This document shows positions 1 to 8,321 of a DNA stretch of 61,146 nt, one piece after another (the stretch's first letter is position 1; each line of letters starts with the position of its first letter). The position numbers and the translations under genes were made by a program. This DNA is from an uncultured Verrucomicrobiota bacterium. Lineage in GTDB: Bacteria > Verrucomicrobiota > Kiritimatiellia > CAJWTS01. Below the pieces are notes generated by a model that searched no databases, had not been told where the DNA came from, and worked only from the letters and a program-made list of their open reading frames with translations. The stretch lies in assembly GCA_913047795.1 (NCBI GenBank), contig CAJWTS010000015.1, positions 1 through 61,146 on the forward strand. Reading direction: 5' to 3'.

Positions 1-451
1 AAATGTACTCCCTACCCGCCAGTCGTCCATCCAGCACTTGGTACAACCGCCGTGTCTCGTGCTGATAGCGGGCGATAGCATCCGGGCAATGCGTGGGGAA
101 GTAACGATAGAAGACGTTAGCCTGTCCCTGCATCGGGCCGATCCCGCCCATCTGAAACATGAGCCATTGCAGAACCTCGGATCGTCCCTTGGGGTCCGTC
201 GGCATCAACCGTCCCGTCTTCTCTGCCAGGTAAAACAAAATCGCGCCCGACTCGATTACCACGAAATCATCCGCGCCCCGATCGACAATCACCGGGATGC
301 GCCCGTTCGGGTTCATGCGCAGGAATTCCGGCGCTTTTTGCTCCTTCTTTTCGAAGTCGACGCGGATGATGGTATACGACAGGTCCAGTTCCTCCATCGC
401 AATCGAGATCTTGCGGCCGTTAGGGGTCGCCGCGGTGTACAGGTCGATCAT
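1..451 (-). CDS. Glutathione S-transferase-like protein (YfcG/Nu-class type), partial at its C-terminus
   Basis: The gene reads leftwards off the window edge; about 150 N-terminal residues are present. The start [20 protein letters not shown] has the thioredoxin-fold N-terminus of YfcG-like GSTs, with the T-P-N-G-x-K active-site segment. It is followed by NPNGRIPVI, which contains the cis-Pro of the glutathione site, and by [12 protein letters not shown], the usual end of the thioredoxin domain. The all-alpha domain then begins ([15 protein letters not shown]). Such enzymes act in the cytoplasm on glutathionylated or disulfide substrates; the actual substrate is unknown. The ATG overlaps the TGA of the upstream SDR gene as ATGA, so the two are probably translationally coupled. 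Its stop lies outside the window. Confidence 0.85.
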   Translation of the reverse strand, partial: MIDLYTAATPNGRKISIAMEELDLSYTIIRVDFEKKEQKAPEFLRMNPNGRIPVIVDRGADDFVVIESGAILFYLAEKTGRLMPTDPKGRSEVLQWLMFQMGGIGPMQGQANVFYRYFPTHCPDAIARYQHETRRLYQVLDGRLAGREYI

Positions 452-1197
452 ACGCGCAAACCGCCGTTCACATCGACGCATGCCCCGGTAATCGCCCTGG
501 CTCCCGGCGTGCAGAGAAAGATGATCGTTTCAGCGAGATCCATCGACTGGATCGCAACCGGTATCATCTGGAGCTGATCGGCGAATTCCGCGTACCGTTC
601 GTCCGTATTGACCACCCGCGTGCCCTCCGTGTCAACGAGGCCCGGCAGCACGACATTAACGCGAATCCCTTCGACTCCCAACTCGGCGGCCAACTGCCGC
701 CCCAAACCAATCTGGCCGGCCTTACTTGTCGTATACGCCGGCGAGTCCCCGCGTCCCAACTTTGTAACCACCGAACTGACCAGAACCACTGAAGCCGCAC
801 CGCCCTTGCGCAGGCACGGCAAAAGCAGCTTGGTCATATGAAAATTGGATTCCAGGTTCGTCTGCTGAACATAGCGCCATTCGTCGAGCGACTGTGTCTC
901 CAGCGTGGCCTGTGGATAAACCCCGGCGTTATGCACCAAAATGTCGAGGCGGCCCTCAAAATGCCCGGCAATGGCTTCACAGAGTTCGACACGGGCCTTC
1001 TCAGCCGACAGATCGGCAACCAACGCCAGGGCGTTCGGCAACCCGGAGGCGATCTGCTCGCATACTACGGCATCACGGCCGTGCACGACCACGTGCGCGC
1101 CGTTCGATGCCAACAGTTCCGCCGTTGCACGGCCAATACCTTTCGTAGCACCGGTCACAACAGCATTCAGCCCTCTCACATCATACGTATTCGCCAT
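448..1197 (-). CDS. Short-chain dehydrogenase/reductase (SDR family)
   Basis: This 249-residue protein is a full-length classical SDR. The Rossmann cofactor motif TGATKGIG is at residues 15-22, the NAG motif at 90-92, and the catalytic Ser142, Tyr155 and Lys159 (YTTSK) are all present, with Asn114 completing the tetrad. The C-terminus ends in the common VDVNGG segment. The residues after the second beta strand (HGRD) suggest NADP(H) preference, which is inference. The substrate cannot be told from sequence. The start is supported by a GGAG element seven bases upstream. The stop codon overlaps the start of the GST-like gene, so the pair looks like a small redox operon. Confidence 0.92.
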   Translation of the reverse strand: MANTYDVRGLNAVVTGATKGIGRATAELLASNGAHVVVHGRDAVVCEQIASGLPNALALVADLSAEKARVELCEAIAGHFEGRLDILVHNAGVYPQATLETQSLDEWRYVQQTNLESNFHMTKLLLPCLRKGGAASVVLVSSVVTKLGRGDSPAYTTSKAGQIGLGRQLAAELGVEGIRVNVVLPGLVDTEGTRVVNTDERYAEFADQLQMIPVAIQSMDLAETIIFLCTPGARAITGACVDVNGGLRV

Positions 1198-1297
1198 GTC
1201 GACTCCGTTTCCTTCGTAGATTCAATTCGTGGCAATATGATCGATCTGGCTGGACATATCCACGCAAAAGCGCCCACCATCACCAGTTGAACCCGCT

Positions 1298-2176
1298 ATG
1301 AAGATACTCTTCGATACCGACATCGGAAGCGACATCGATGACGCCGTATGCCTCGCCTACCTGCTCGCGCATCCAGATTGCGATCTACTCGGAATCACGA
1401 CCGTTACGGGCGAACCCATCCGGCGCGCCAAGATGGCCAGTGCCATGTGCAGGGTCAGCGGCCAAGACATCCCCATCTATCCGGGCACATCAGAACCACT
1501 CGTCATCGAGCAGATGCAGAAGACGGCCTCGCAGGCAGACGCTCTCGGGAACTGGGAACACGCCACGACGTTCCCCGACGGACAGGCGTTAACCTTTCTA
1601 CGTGACACAATTTGCGCCAATCCGGGCGAAATCACTTTGCTCGCGGTCGGTCCTTTTACGAATATCGGGCTTCTCTTCGCCCTGAACCCCGAACTGCCGG
1701 CGCTACTCGACCGGCTCGTTCTCATGGGCGGTGTCTTTCTCAGCGACGATCCGGTCCAAAAGGGTCGTGAGTGGAACGCACGCTGTGATCCGCATGCGAC
1801 CGCGCTCGTGTACCAGCATTCGGTCCGCATTCATCGATCAATCGGGCTGGACGTCACCCGCCACGTCAAACTGCCCGCCGACGAGGTCCGGCAACGCTTC
1901 CAGGCTCCGCTCCTCCGGCCGGTTCTCGATTTCGCCGAAGTATGGTTTCAAGACCGGGACCAAATCACCTTTCATGACCCGCTCGCCGCCGCGACCTTAT
2001 TCCGCGACGACCTGTGTACCTTCAAGCATGGGAACGTATCGATCGAGCTGGAGGATACGCAGTTCCTTGGCGTCACGCACTTCGATTCGGACAGCAAGGA
2101 ACCCCGGCACCAGATCGCCGACACAGTCGACTCCGCCGCATTTTTCGACGAGTTCTTTGACGTGGTGTCGGGCTGA
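1298..2176 (+). CDS. Inosine/uridine-preferring nucleoside hydrolase family protein
   Basis: The 292-residue protein opens with FDTDIGSDIDDA, the calcium-binding Asp cluster (Asp6, Asp8, Asp14, Asp15) that defines the IUNH family. It continues with family-like blocks GITTVTGE, LLAVGPFTNIGLL and VLMGGVF. A late NARCDPHAT segment matches the N-x-x-x-D-P-x-A sugar-contacting region. The late His-Asp pair, HDPLAAA, is also present. These enzymes cleave the N-glycosidic bond of ribonucleosides for purine and pyrimidine salvage; some relatives act on other ribosides. It is divergent from the SDR gene and convergent with the CBM9-like gene. No good Shine-Dalgarno element precedes the ATG. Confidence 0.9.
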   Translation: MKILFDTDIGSDIDDAVCLAYLLAHPDCDLLGITTVTGEPIRRAKMASAMCRVSGQDIPIYPGTSEPLVIEQMQKTASQADALGNWEHATTFPDGQALTFLRDTICANPGEITLLAVGPFTNIGLLFALNPELPALLDRLVLMGGVFLSDDPVQKGREWNARCDPHATALVYQHSVRIHRSIGLDVTRHVKLPADEVRQRFQAPLLRPVLDFAEVWFQDRDQITFHDPLAAATLFRDDLCTFKHGNVSIELEDTQFLGVTHFDSDSKEPRHQIADTVDSAAFFDEFFDVVSG

Positions 2177-2231
2177 ACGGGGACACGAGCCGCGTTCGTG
2201 CGCACGGGGCCCCGACTTTCGATGAAACGAA

Positions 2232-2915
2232 CTAGCCGAAGACGATCGTGCCGAAGTATTCCGGCACGTGGAAATTCAACTGCTCACCGATCGGAGCCCA
2301 TGACGCCCAGTGCGGGCATGGCGTATCGTCACCACATTTATAGAAGTTCGCACGCCACTCATCGCCCCGCTTCGGCGCAATCGCACCCAGGAAGGGCTCA
2401 AAAATCGAGTACGGAATACGCGCAGCAAGCGCCCAGCTCCGGGGTGACGAATCCGGGTCATCCACGACGCCGTCGATGGTGGTCTCGACTTGCATCTCCG
2501 TCACGTCTTCAGCAGGAACCGGCTTCCACTTCCGGAATCCTCCGTCGAGGCGCTCGGCATCCTCGATGTATGACAGCAGCAGCGTCCCGATCGCGTTGAA
2601 CTCGAAATTATAATATCCCGCGCCATCGCGTGGTTGGACAAAGAATTCAACGCAACTGTCACGACAGACCGGGTCCTGGTACGCGGTTCCCAGACAACGC
2701 ACCACCTCGCCCTCAACCGCAAACTTCAAATAGAGGGCCGCATCATCGTACATGAGAAACCCGGTCACGCGCGGCCGACTACGCGAGCCCTCTTCACGGA
2801 ATTCGGCGACCTGCAAGGGATCCGCCGCGCGCCAGGCCGGGGCGGGCAAAAGATCGCCATTGATCACGCTCGCAACAAACTTTGCCGTATAGCTTCTGGA
2901 ATGGTTAATACGCAT
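2232..2915 (-). CDS. Carbohydrate-binding family 9-like (DOMON-fold) protein
   Basis: This 227-residue protein has the pattern of stand-alone CBM9-like domains: a strand-rich sequence with VTGFLMYDDAALYLKFAVEG, then CRDSCVEFFVQP and YYNFEFNAIGTLL, and a late ARIPYSIF and EWRANFYKCGD. The Asp-Ser-x-x-E-x-F block is the usual core signature. No signal peptide is visible, so it would be cytoplasmic unless the start is further upstream. Proteins of this kind often occur beside glycoside-degrading genes. Its role is probably sugar recognition or a structural domain, without catalytic residues. It is convergent with the nucleoside hydrolase and divergent from metF. Confidence 0.7.
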   Translation of the reverse strand: MRINHSRSYTAKFVASVINGDLLPAPAWRAADPLQVAEFREEGSRSRPRVTGFLMYDDAALYLKFAVEGEVVRCLGTAYQDPVCRDSCVEFFVQPRDGAGYYNFEFNAIGTLLLSYIEDAERLDGGFRKWKPVPAEDVTEMQVETTIDGVVDDPDSSPRSWALAARIPYSIFEPFLGAIAPKRGDEWRANFYKCGDDTPCPHWASWAPIGEQLNFHVPEYFGTIVFG

Positions 2916-3037
2916 CGATTTGTAGATTCTACGTCTGGCACAAACAGTTTACCGTTGTCAATCCCAAGAGAATCGGCAAATCTCACGATGTGTGCGCTCA
3001 CGAGGCGGCGCGCCACCAGTGTCTATTACGAGTCATC

Positions 3038-3949
3038 GTGCACATACAGGATATATTCGCGGCGCACGAAACCACGTTCTCCTTCGAGTTCTTTCCCCCC
3101 AAGAACCCGGCGGCTTCGGAAACACTTTTTGAGGAGATTCGAAAACTCGAGGAATTTAAACCGGCGTTTGTCAGCGTCACCTACGGTGCCGGCGGCTCGA
3201 CCCGTGAACTCACGCATGACCTCGTCGTCCGCATCCACGAGGAAACCTCGCTCGATCCGATCCCGCACCTGACCTGCGTCTGCCACGCCGAGGTCGAGAT
3301 TGCCCAGATTCTCGAACGTTACAATGCTGCGGGGGTCAGCAATATTCTTGCGCTGGGCGGCGATCCCCCGCGGGACATGGGCGAATACGATAAATCCTCC
3401 GATGCATTCCAGCACGCGATCGATCTCGTCAATTTCGTGCGAAACTCTAATCAATTCGGAACGCACTCCGACAAACGCGGCTTTGGCATCGGTGTCGCCG
3501 GCTTCCCCGAAGGCCATCCCGCCACGCCGAACCGTATGCTCGAAATGGACTATCTCAAGGCCAAGGTCGACGCCGGCGCGGACTATATCTGCACGCAATT
3601 GTTTTTTGACAACAACGACTTCCTCGACTTCCGAGACCGCTGCGCGATCGCCGGGATCAGCATTCCCGTGCTGGCTGGAATCATGCCCATATCCTCGATC
3701 TCAGGCATGCGGCGGATGGCTGAACTGGCGGCCGGCGCGCGCTACCCGGCCAAACTACTGCGGGCCCTTGAACGTTGCCACGATGATGCCGATGCCGTTC
3801 GCCGCGTGGGCATCCATTATGCCACCCAACAATGTGCGCATCTGCTTGATGAGGGCGTGCGAGGGATTCACTTTTACACGCTTAACCGATCCACGGCGAC
3901 GCGCGAGATCTATGCCGGGCTTGGATTACGCGACTCGGATGCGATCTGA
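3038..3949 (+). CDS. metF: 5,10-methylenetetrahydrofolate reductase
   Basis: The protein reduces methylenetetrahydrofolate to methyltetrahydrofolate with FAD, feeding methionine synthesis. FSFEFFPPK near the start and SVTYGAGGSTR are signature MetF blocks, with HLTCVCH, ALGGDPP and AGIMPI further along. I chose a GTG start at 3038 because HIQDIFAAHETTFSFEFFPPK then aligns with the usual MetF N-terminus; an ATG at 2990 would add sixteen residues that look untypical. The length is then 303 residues, normal for the family. The stop lies two bases from the stop of the convergent FtsA-like gene. Confidence 0.95.
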   Translation: MHIQDIFAAHETTFSFEFFPPKNPAASETLFEEIRKLEEFKPAFVSVTYGAGGSTRELTHDLVVRIHEETSLDPIPHLTCVCHAEVEIAQILERYNAAGVSNILALGGDPPRDMGEYDKSSDAFQHAIDLVNFVRNSNQFGTHSDKRGFGIGVAGFPEGHPATPNRMLEMDYLKAKVDAGADYICTQLFFDNNDFLDFRDRCAIAGISIPVLAGIMPISSISGMRRMAELAAGARYPAKLLRALERCHDDADAVRRVGIHYATQQCAHLLDEGVRGIHFYTLNRSTATREIYAGLGLRDSDAI

Positions 3950-3951
3950 GC

Positions 3952-5511
3952 CTAAAGAATCCACGAGGGCGGACCATCGGCCCGACTGAGCAATCCACGG
4001 TCGGCGTCCTCGCCCATCCGCCGACCGATCACACGGCGGCTGCCCCGGATGCGTGATGAAGATGCGCGGTCACGCCAGCTAAAATCGTCTAAGGGTTTTG
4101 CGTGCCGCGCCGCCCGGCGATCACGAACCTGTTTTTGCAGCGTCCGGAAAGCCTGAAACATTCGCGCCGCGTACCCCGTGGTCGCCGACCAGCGGCGGCG
4201 CAATCGTGGCGCTCGCCTGCGTAGCGCCGCCACGGCGGCCTGCGGCCATTCCCGCACACCCGCCCGCGTCGCCCCGCGATCCATCAGCAACAGCTCGTAC
4301 CCCGGCTGCGGGCCTCTGGCCGCTGTGCGCATGAATCGCACGAGTCGACTAAATCCCGGCCCCCTCACAGCCGGCGCAGCAAAGACGTTCTCCGGCTCGC
4401 GCCAGACGACGGGCACGGCCATCATCTCGTCCCCTGCCTCGGCCAGCGCGCCGAGCGCCAGGTGATCATCGCCTCCCATGACGATCCGACGCACACTCAA
4501 ATCCTTCTCCTCACAGATCCCTTCGAACCAGTCATAGATTTCTCCCAGCAGACCACCGACTGATTGCATCGCCGCACGCTCAAGAACACGCATGTCATTT
4601 TTCGCGTGCGAATTCGCAAATAGCGGTCCGAACCGGGTATCGTCTGCTCGTTCTCCGCTCAACGGACGCGTTATGCAATCCTCAACCCGACGCGCCAACC
4701 CCTCGTTGGTTGTGCCGAGTTTCTGCGCGGTCCAGCCATGAATATCAATGGATCCCTTGTCAAAACGCCTCGTGGCGCGAAGAGCGCCGCCCGCATACAG
4801 GCTGCAAAGAACCGAACGCCGATCAACGTCCACGTACACCGCGCCCGCGTTTTTCTCCTCGTCCGTCAATGCATCGACGCCCGCCACGCATGGCGACATC
4901 ACCGCATGCACGGCGACCCCAAGCCCCTTGAGGCACGAGATCACGTGGCGCACCAGCGCTGTATCGGTCGTAACGACGTGCGCGGTTTGCGTCAATGTGC
5001 GACTCTCCTCACCCCGCGGATTCGTAATAACTTTACCGCTTTCGAGGGCAAATCGGCGGCCAGCTACATCACTGATCGAGTTCCCGAAGCCGATGCGTTC
5101 CGCCCGCAGGCGCTGATCCAACGTACGCACATGGCGCTCTTGAACTTCACAGCGCTTCTGCGTCGGCCACTCCCCCCGTACCGCGACCTGGTGATGGACG
5201 TCCTGCGACTCGCAGGACCACGGCGGAAGGCAGACAAAAAAACGATCGAATGCATGCCGTTCCTCGCGACGCAATTTTTGCCAGCAAGCGCGAATGCCCT
5301 GCTGAATATCCTCCAGGGACGGACGCAGCCCCTGCGGGGCATGGAGCATGAAAGACTCGCACCAATACGGATAGACACATCCCCCCTTCGGGTCGACATG
5401 CGCCATCACCACTGCAACCCAGTCGTCGCCCAGAACAACCCCACCGAAAGTGTGTTCTCGCGCCAGAACATAGACGGGATCGTTTTCCTTTGATCCACCA
5501 AAGCTAATCAT
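3952..5511 (-). CDS. FtsA-like (actin-fold) protein with degraded nucleotide-binding loops
   Basis: The 519-residue protein follows the FtsA plan. Residues 24-45 (GVVLGDDWVAVV, then HVDPKGG) occupy the first phosphate loop. Residues about 88-175 look like the SHS2/1C insert, ending in a T-x-x-AHVVTT strand typical of FtsA. Residues 185-275 (LKGLGVAVHAVM, DALTDEEKNAGAVYVDVD) match the second actin half. Both phosphate loops have lost their small or hydroxyl residues: GTSK is replaced by GDDW, and GGGT by DRRS at 230-233. ATP binding is therefore doubtful. The last 110 residues are Arg-rich and have no visible amphipathic membrane helix. It is coupled by ATGA to the XRE regulator gene. This is a divergent relative, not the housekeeping FtsA: no ftsZ or ftsQ is nearby. 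Confidence 0.65.
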   Translation of the reverse strand: MISFGGSKENDPVYVLAREHTFGGVVLGDDWVAVVMAHVDPKGGCVYPYWCESFMLHAPQGLRPSLEDIQQGIRACWQKLRREERHAFDRFFVCLPPWSCESQDVHHQVAVRGEWPTQKRCEVQERHVRTLDQRLRAERIGFGNSISDVAGRRFALESGKVITNPRGEESRTLTQTAHVVTTDTALVRHVISCLKGLGVAVHAVMSPCVAGVDALTDEEKNAGAVYVDVDRRSVLCSLYAGGALRATRRFDKGSIDIHGWTAQKLGTTNEGLARRVEDCITRPLSGERADDTRFGPLFANSHAKNDMRVLERAAMQSVGGLLGEIYDWFEGICEEKDLSVRRIVMGGDDHLALGALAEAGDEMMAVPVVWREPENVFAAPAVRGPGFSRLVRFMRTAARGPQPGYELLLMDRGATRAGVREWPQAAVAALRRRAPRLRRRWSATTGYAARMFQAFRTLQKQVRDRRAARHAKPLDDFSWRDRASSSRIRGSRRVIGRRMGEDADRGLLSRADGPPSWIL

Positions 5512-6080
5512 GACCGGTTCTCCTTCGCCGGCGCTTCAGAGATCAACTCGAACATGCCGCGCAACTCGAGAATGCGGCCGCGCTCCTCGTCAGCCCACTC
5601 CGCAGGTTGGCCGACGGGCGAGGATGTCACCGTGACGTAGGGCTGGCGACAGGCCTCGCAAAAGGCGCCGCCATTCAATTCGGTTCCACAATCTGTATTG
5701 GGACAGGCGTCCAGCATGATTTCAGAGCAGAACCTGCAAATCGTGGATTGCCCGGCAGTCGCACGCGACAGCGTAGGCATGAACACGATATCGCCGCGGA
5801 CAACGTAGGGAATATTAGAGGGGCACCCGTCAATCGGGCAGTACTTCAAGACTGTTGGACCCGTGGGTCCACGCTTGCCCAGTCGCAACGATGTCAGGTC
5901 GACTTCGAGCATCTCCGCCATGGCAACGATCTTCTCCTGCGACAGCGCATCGTGCCGGCCGGACTCGAACATGCTGATTGCGCTCTGACGAATCCCAAGC
6001 GACTTAGCAAGCGCTACCTGAGTCATCTCGTGCGTACGTCGTGCCTCTCGCAGCGCGATGTGGATTTCAAGCTTCTTCAT
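5508..6080 (-). CDS. XRE-family transcriptional regulator with C-terminal zinc ribbons
   Basis: The 190-residue protein has a Cro/CI-type helix-turn-helix at about residues 7-60 (TQVALAKSLGIRQSAISMFE). After it come four cysteine pairs: Cys81/86, Cys115/118, Cys126/131 and Cys141/144. These suggest two zinc ribbons. I chose the ATG at 6080 because it begins just ahead of the helix-turn-helix; the open frame extends upstream to 6299 only through AT-rich promoter DNA. A near-perfect palindrome overlaps its promoter, so autoregulation is likely. It is coupled by ATGA to the FtsA-like gene, which is probably its functional partner. Zinc or redox sensing is possible but is inference. Confidence 0.8.
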   Translation of the reverse strand: MKKLEIHIALREARRTHEMTQVALAKSLGIRQSAISMFESGRHDALSQEKIVAMAEMLEVDLTSLRLGKRGPTGPTVLKYCPIDGCPSNIPYVVRGDIVFMPTLSRATAGQSTICRFCSEIMLDACPNTDCGTELNGGAFCEACRQPYVTVTSSPVGQPAEWADEERGRILELRGMFELISEAPAKENRS

Positions 6081-6102
6081 TAATCGTCCCGAACACCACC
6101 GG

Positions 6103-6130
6103 ATATTAGTGATATTATATATATTATCAA
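6103..6130 (-). promoter_or_regulatory. Promoter of the XRE regulator with overlapping palindromic operator
   Basis: On the minus strand a -35 TTGATA and a -10 TAATAT are separated by 16 bases. The spacer and -35 contain a 20-base palindrome at 6110-6129, with arms TGATA/TATCA and 18 of 20 positions symmetric. The predicted transcript would start about 16 bases before the regulator's ATG. A palindrome in this position is the classic site for autorepression by an XRE protein. That assignment is inference from position and symmetry. Confidence 0.5.
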
Positions 6131-6257
6131 GATATTTTTTGACCTGATTACTTAACAAAACCAAGAAAGAGTTGAGTCCAGTGTGCGACAAGCTCCTCCA
6201 CGACAGGGTATCCCTGATATCGACCTCACCCGCCCCTTCGCGTACGTTGCCTCTAAC

Positions 6258-6806
6258 ATGCACCGCAACCTGAGCGATTTTGAGCGGGCACTTCCGCATA
6301 TGCGATCTGCACCGGCAGACGAGGGTACTGTGCGAGCGATTGTCGTCCGTCCTAAAACGGACGAAAGAGCGATCCTCTCGACCGGGAAACTGACGCCCGG
6401 GCTCGGCCTTCAGGGCGACAACTGGGGAGACTCCCGACCGGCCGAGGCGATACCGACCGAGGCCGAGTCAAGCAACCAGGTCTCGCTCATGAGCAGCCGC
6501 GTCATCGCGGAACTCGCTGTCACGGAAGATCGGTGGCCGTTAGCGGGCGACAACCTCTACGTCGATTTCGACCTCAGCTCCGAGAACCTCCCGCCCGGAA
6601 GCCGCATCAAGGTCGGCACCGCTTTACTCGAAATCACCGGCGAGCCACATACGGGTTGCAGGAAATTTTCGCGCAGGTTTGGAAACGACGCCGTCGCCTT
6701 TGTCAACTCGGCCGAAGGCAAACAGCTCAATCTGCGTGGAATCTTCGCGCGCGTACTGCAAGCCGGCAGCGTCCGCGTAGGCGACGCGATCAAAAAACTC
6801 ACCTAG
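6258..6806 (+). CDS. MOSC-domain protein
   Basis: The protein has about 182 residues if it starts at the ATG at 6258; the frame is open upstream to 6183. The MOSC core is recognisable: the Val-Arg-Pro block, GLGLQGDNWG, NQVSLMSS and PLAGDNLYVDFDLSSENLPPG, followed by GEPHTGCRKF, which holds the conserved Cys. The region ends in RGIFARVLQAGSVRVGD. MOSC domains carry sulfur for molybdenum-cofactor sulfuration or act as mARC-like enzymes, and many small ones are uncharacterised. It diverges from the XRE regulator, and its stop overlaps that of the convergent CbiX-like gene by three bases. Confidence 0.88.
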   Translation: MHRNLSDFERALPHMRSAPADEGTVRAIVVRPKTDERAILSTGKLTPGLGLQGDNWGDSRPAEAIPTEAESSNQVSLMSSRVIAELAVTEDRWPLAGDNLYVDFDLSSENLPPGSRIKVGTALLEITGEPHTGCRKFSRRFGNDAVAFVNSAEGKQLNLRGIFARVLQAGSVRVGDAIKKLT

Positions 6807-7186
6807 CCGGTCGCGTCGGCCCGCGCGAGAACAAGGTCGATCAACCGCGAATCCGAACCGATGGGTTCCGACACACTCCAGCCCACACCTCCGCAGGCCT
6901 CCGCCGCGGCCGCAACCATGCGCGGAATGTCCTCGGATGCGTGACGCCCCGGCGAGAGAAAGAATTGGACAACCACGATATGCTCGGCGCCCGCCTTCAC
7001 GCAGCGAGCGAACGCATCGGGAATCGATGGAGTGGCCAACTCCATGTGCGCGGCCTCAACTGCTATATAGCCTCGATCGTTTCTTGCGCGGAGATCGTCA
7101 ACCAGGCGCTCGAGTAACTCGTTTGCCGCGTCTACGCGACTGCCATGATCGACGACGACAAGGGCTCTATAATTGGCGGTATGCAT
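6803..7186 (-). CDS. CbiX/sirohydrochlorin chelatase-like protein
   Basis: This small protein of about 127 residues is a single chelatase-fold domain. The N-terminal VVVDHGSR holds the metal-binding His14. The segment VVVQFFLSPGRHASEDIP carries the second family block with its His. Small CbiX-type proteins insert cobalt, or act in nickel or iron insertion, in tetrapyrroles such as sirohydrochlorin. No other cobalamin or siroheme gene lies nearby, so the substrate is not defined. I prefer the ATG at 7186; a GTG three codons upstream is possible. Confidence 0.82.
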   Translation of the reverse strand: MHTANYRALVVVDHGSRVDAANELLERLVDDLRARNDRGYIAVEAAHMELATPSIPDAFARCVKAGAEHIVVVQFFLSPGRHASEDIPRMVAAAAEACGGVGWSVSEPIGSDSRLIDLVLARADATG

Positions 7187-7203
7187 CGAGCGCACCCTGT
7201 CGA

Positions 7204-7605
7204 TCAGGAGGAGGCCTCGCCTGCGGCGGCGTTCGAGAGACTCTCCAGCCGCGCATCTACGAGACTACGCCATTTCGTCTCCAGATTATCGCGGGTGTGC
7301 ACGAGCCGCACGCCAAGCAGGTACTCGAGAACGCCCTCAATCTCGACCTCGCCGATCCATGCAACCTTTCCGTCATGCACGTAGCTCTCGTTCGCGTCGC
7401 TGATCTCGACCCTCAACTCAAGCATGCTTCCGAAAGGCACTTTCGTATGCACACAGAAACGAAGACCACCGACCGATAGGTCCCGCGTCACGCAAAAGAA
7501 CGTTTTGCCCTCCAGCGTCGGCGCATCCGGAGCGGCAAGGACCGTGACCACGACACTATCCTCGGTGGACACTCTTGGATCTTGGCGACGTTCGCTCTCA
7601 CGCAT
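7204..7605 (-). CDS. PilZ-domain protein (predicted cyclic-di-GMP binder)
   Basis: The protein is about 133 residues long and is little more than one PilZ domain. It has the R-x-x-x-R-like N-terminal element (RRQDPR) and the D-x-S-x-x-G block TRDLSVGGLRF, which together bind cyclic di-GMP. The rest is the beta barrel (MLELRVEI, KVAWIGEVE, YLLGVRLV) and a short C-terminal helix. The start at 7605 is set by a strong GGAGAGG element upstream. With no attached output domain, it probably acts by binding another protein. The target is unknown. Confidence 0.88.
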   Translation of the reverse strand: MRESERRQDPRVSTEDSVVVTVLAAPDAPTLEGKTFFCVTRDLSVGGLRFCVHTKVPFGSMLELRVEISDANESYVHDGKVAWIGEVEIEGVLEYLLGVRLVHTRDNLETKWRSLVDARLESLSNAAAGEASS

Positions 7606-7833
7606 GATGAACCTCTCCGTATAATAAAGAATCGCCACGACTCCGACAAATGATTTTCAGCTTATTAACGAGAATCTAGCGGACCCGTCAGATCGTCAAC
7701 GTCTCGAGATGAAACCGGGCATTCGTGACGGCGGACGAGCCCTAGGCTGCCTTCCGGCAGGGATTTTGGCGGGGTTTCCGTCGATCTCCGTGCCAATATC
7801 CACCAACTCGCCCCGAGAATCAGGCTTGGCAAG

Positions 7834-8316
7834 ATGACGTTTCACAACTACTCCCTCGCGGCGTGCATCCTGGCCTCAGGCACAACATTTCTCACCGGAT
7901 GCAGCACGACCAGAGAACCGACATACGTTAGCCCACGACCGAGCGTCGGCAGTCGACATGCGTTGCTCTATCTCTATCGACCCGCCAAGAAACTGAACGC
8001 CGGGCGGACGCTGCCCGTGTACGTCGATGCCGCGAAACTCTGTGCATTGGAAAATGGGGAGCATACGCGGACGCGACTCGGCACAGGTCCGCACATCGTC
8101 TCAACAAGCTACATGACAGTCAGCCCGTTGCCGATCGAGGTCGAAGCTGGAAAAACCTACTACATTCGCTTCAATATACGGCTCCGCCCGGCCAGCGCAA
8201 CCACGGTCGACTATGCGTACTCCCTGACGCTGATGGACTCCGCAACAGGGGCTCGCGAGGCGGACGTCACGACATACCGGCAGGCCCGGGCTTACGAGAA
8301 AATCATACCCGAATAG
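7834..8316 (+). CDS. Predicted lipoprotein, DUF2846-like
   Basis: This is a 160-residue protein with a signal peptide ending in the lipobox LTGC at residues 20-23, so it should be an anchored lipoprotein. The mature part contains HALLYLYRPAKKLNAGRTLPVYVD and VEAGKTYYIRF. That pattern, a Y-x-Y-R-P strand followed by a Gly-Lys-Thr-Tyr-Tyr hairpin, is the one I associate with DUF2846-type lipoproteins. No function is known to me. It diverges from the PilZ gene and converges with the sugar kinase, whose stop lies six bases away. Confidence 0.75.
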   Translation: MTFHNYSLAACILASGTTFLTGCSTTREPTYVSPRPSVGSRHALLYLYRPAKKLNAGRTLPVYVDAAKLCALENGEHTRTRLGTGPHIVSTSYMTVSPLPIEVEAGKTYYIRFNIRLRPASATTVDYAYSLTLMDSATGAREADVTTYRQARAYEKIIPE

Positions 8317-8321
8317 ATAGT

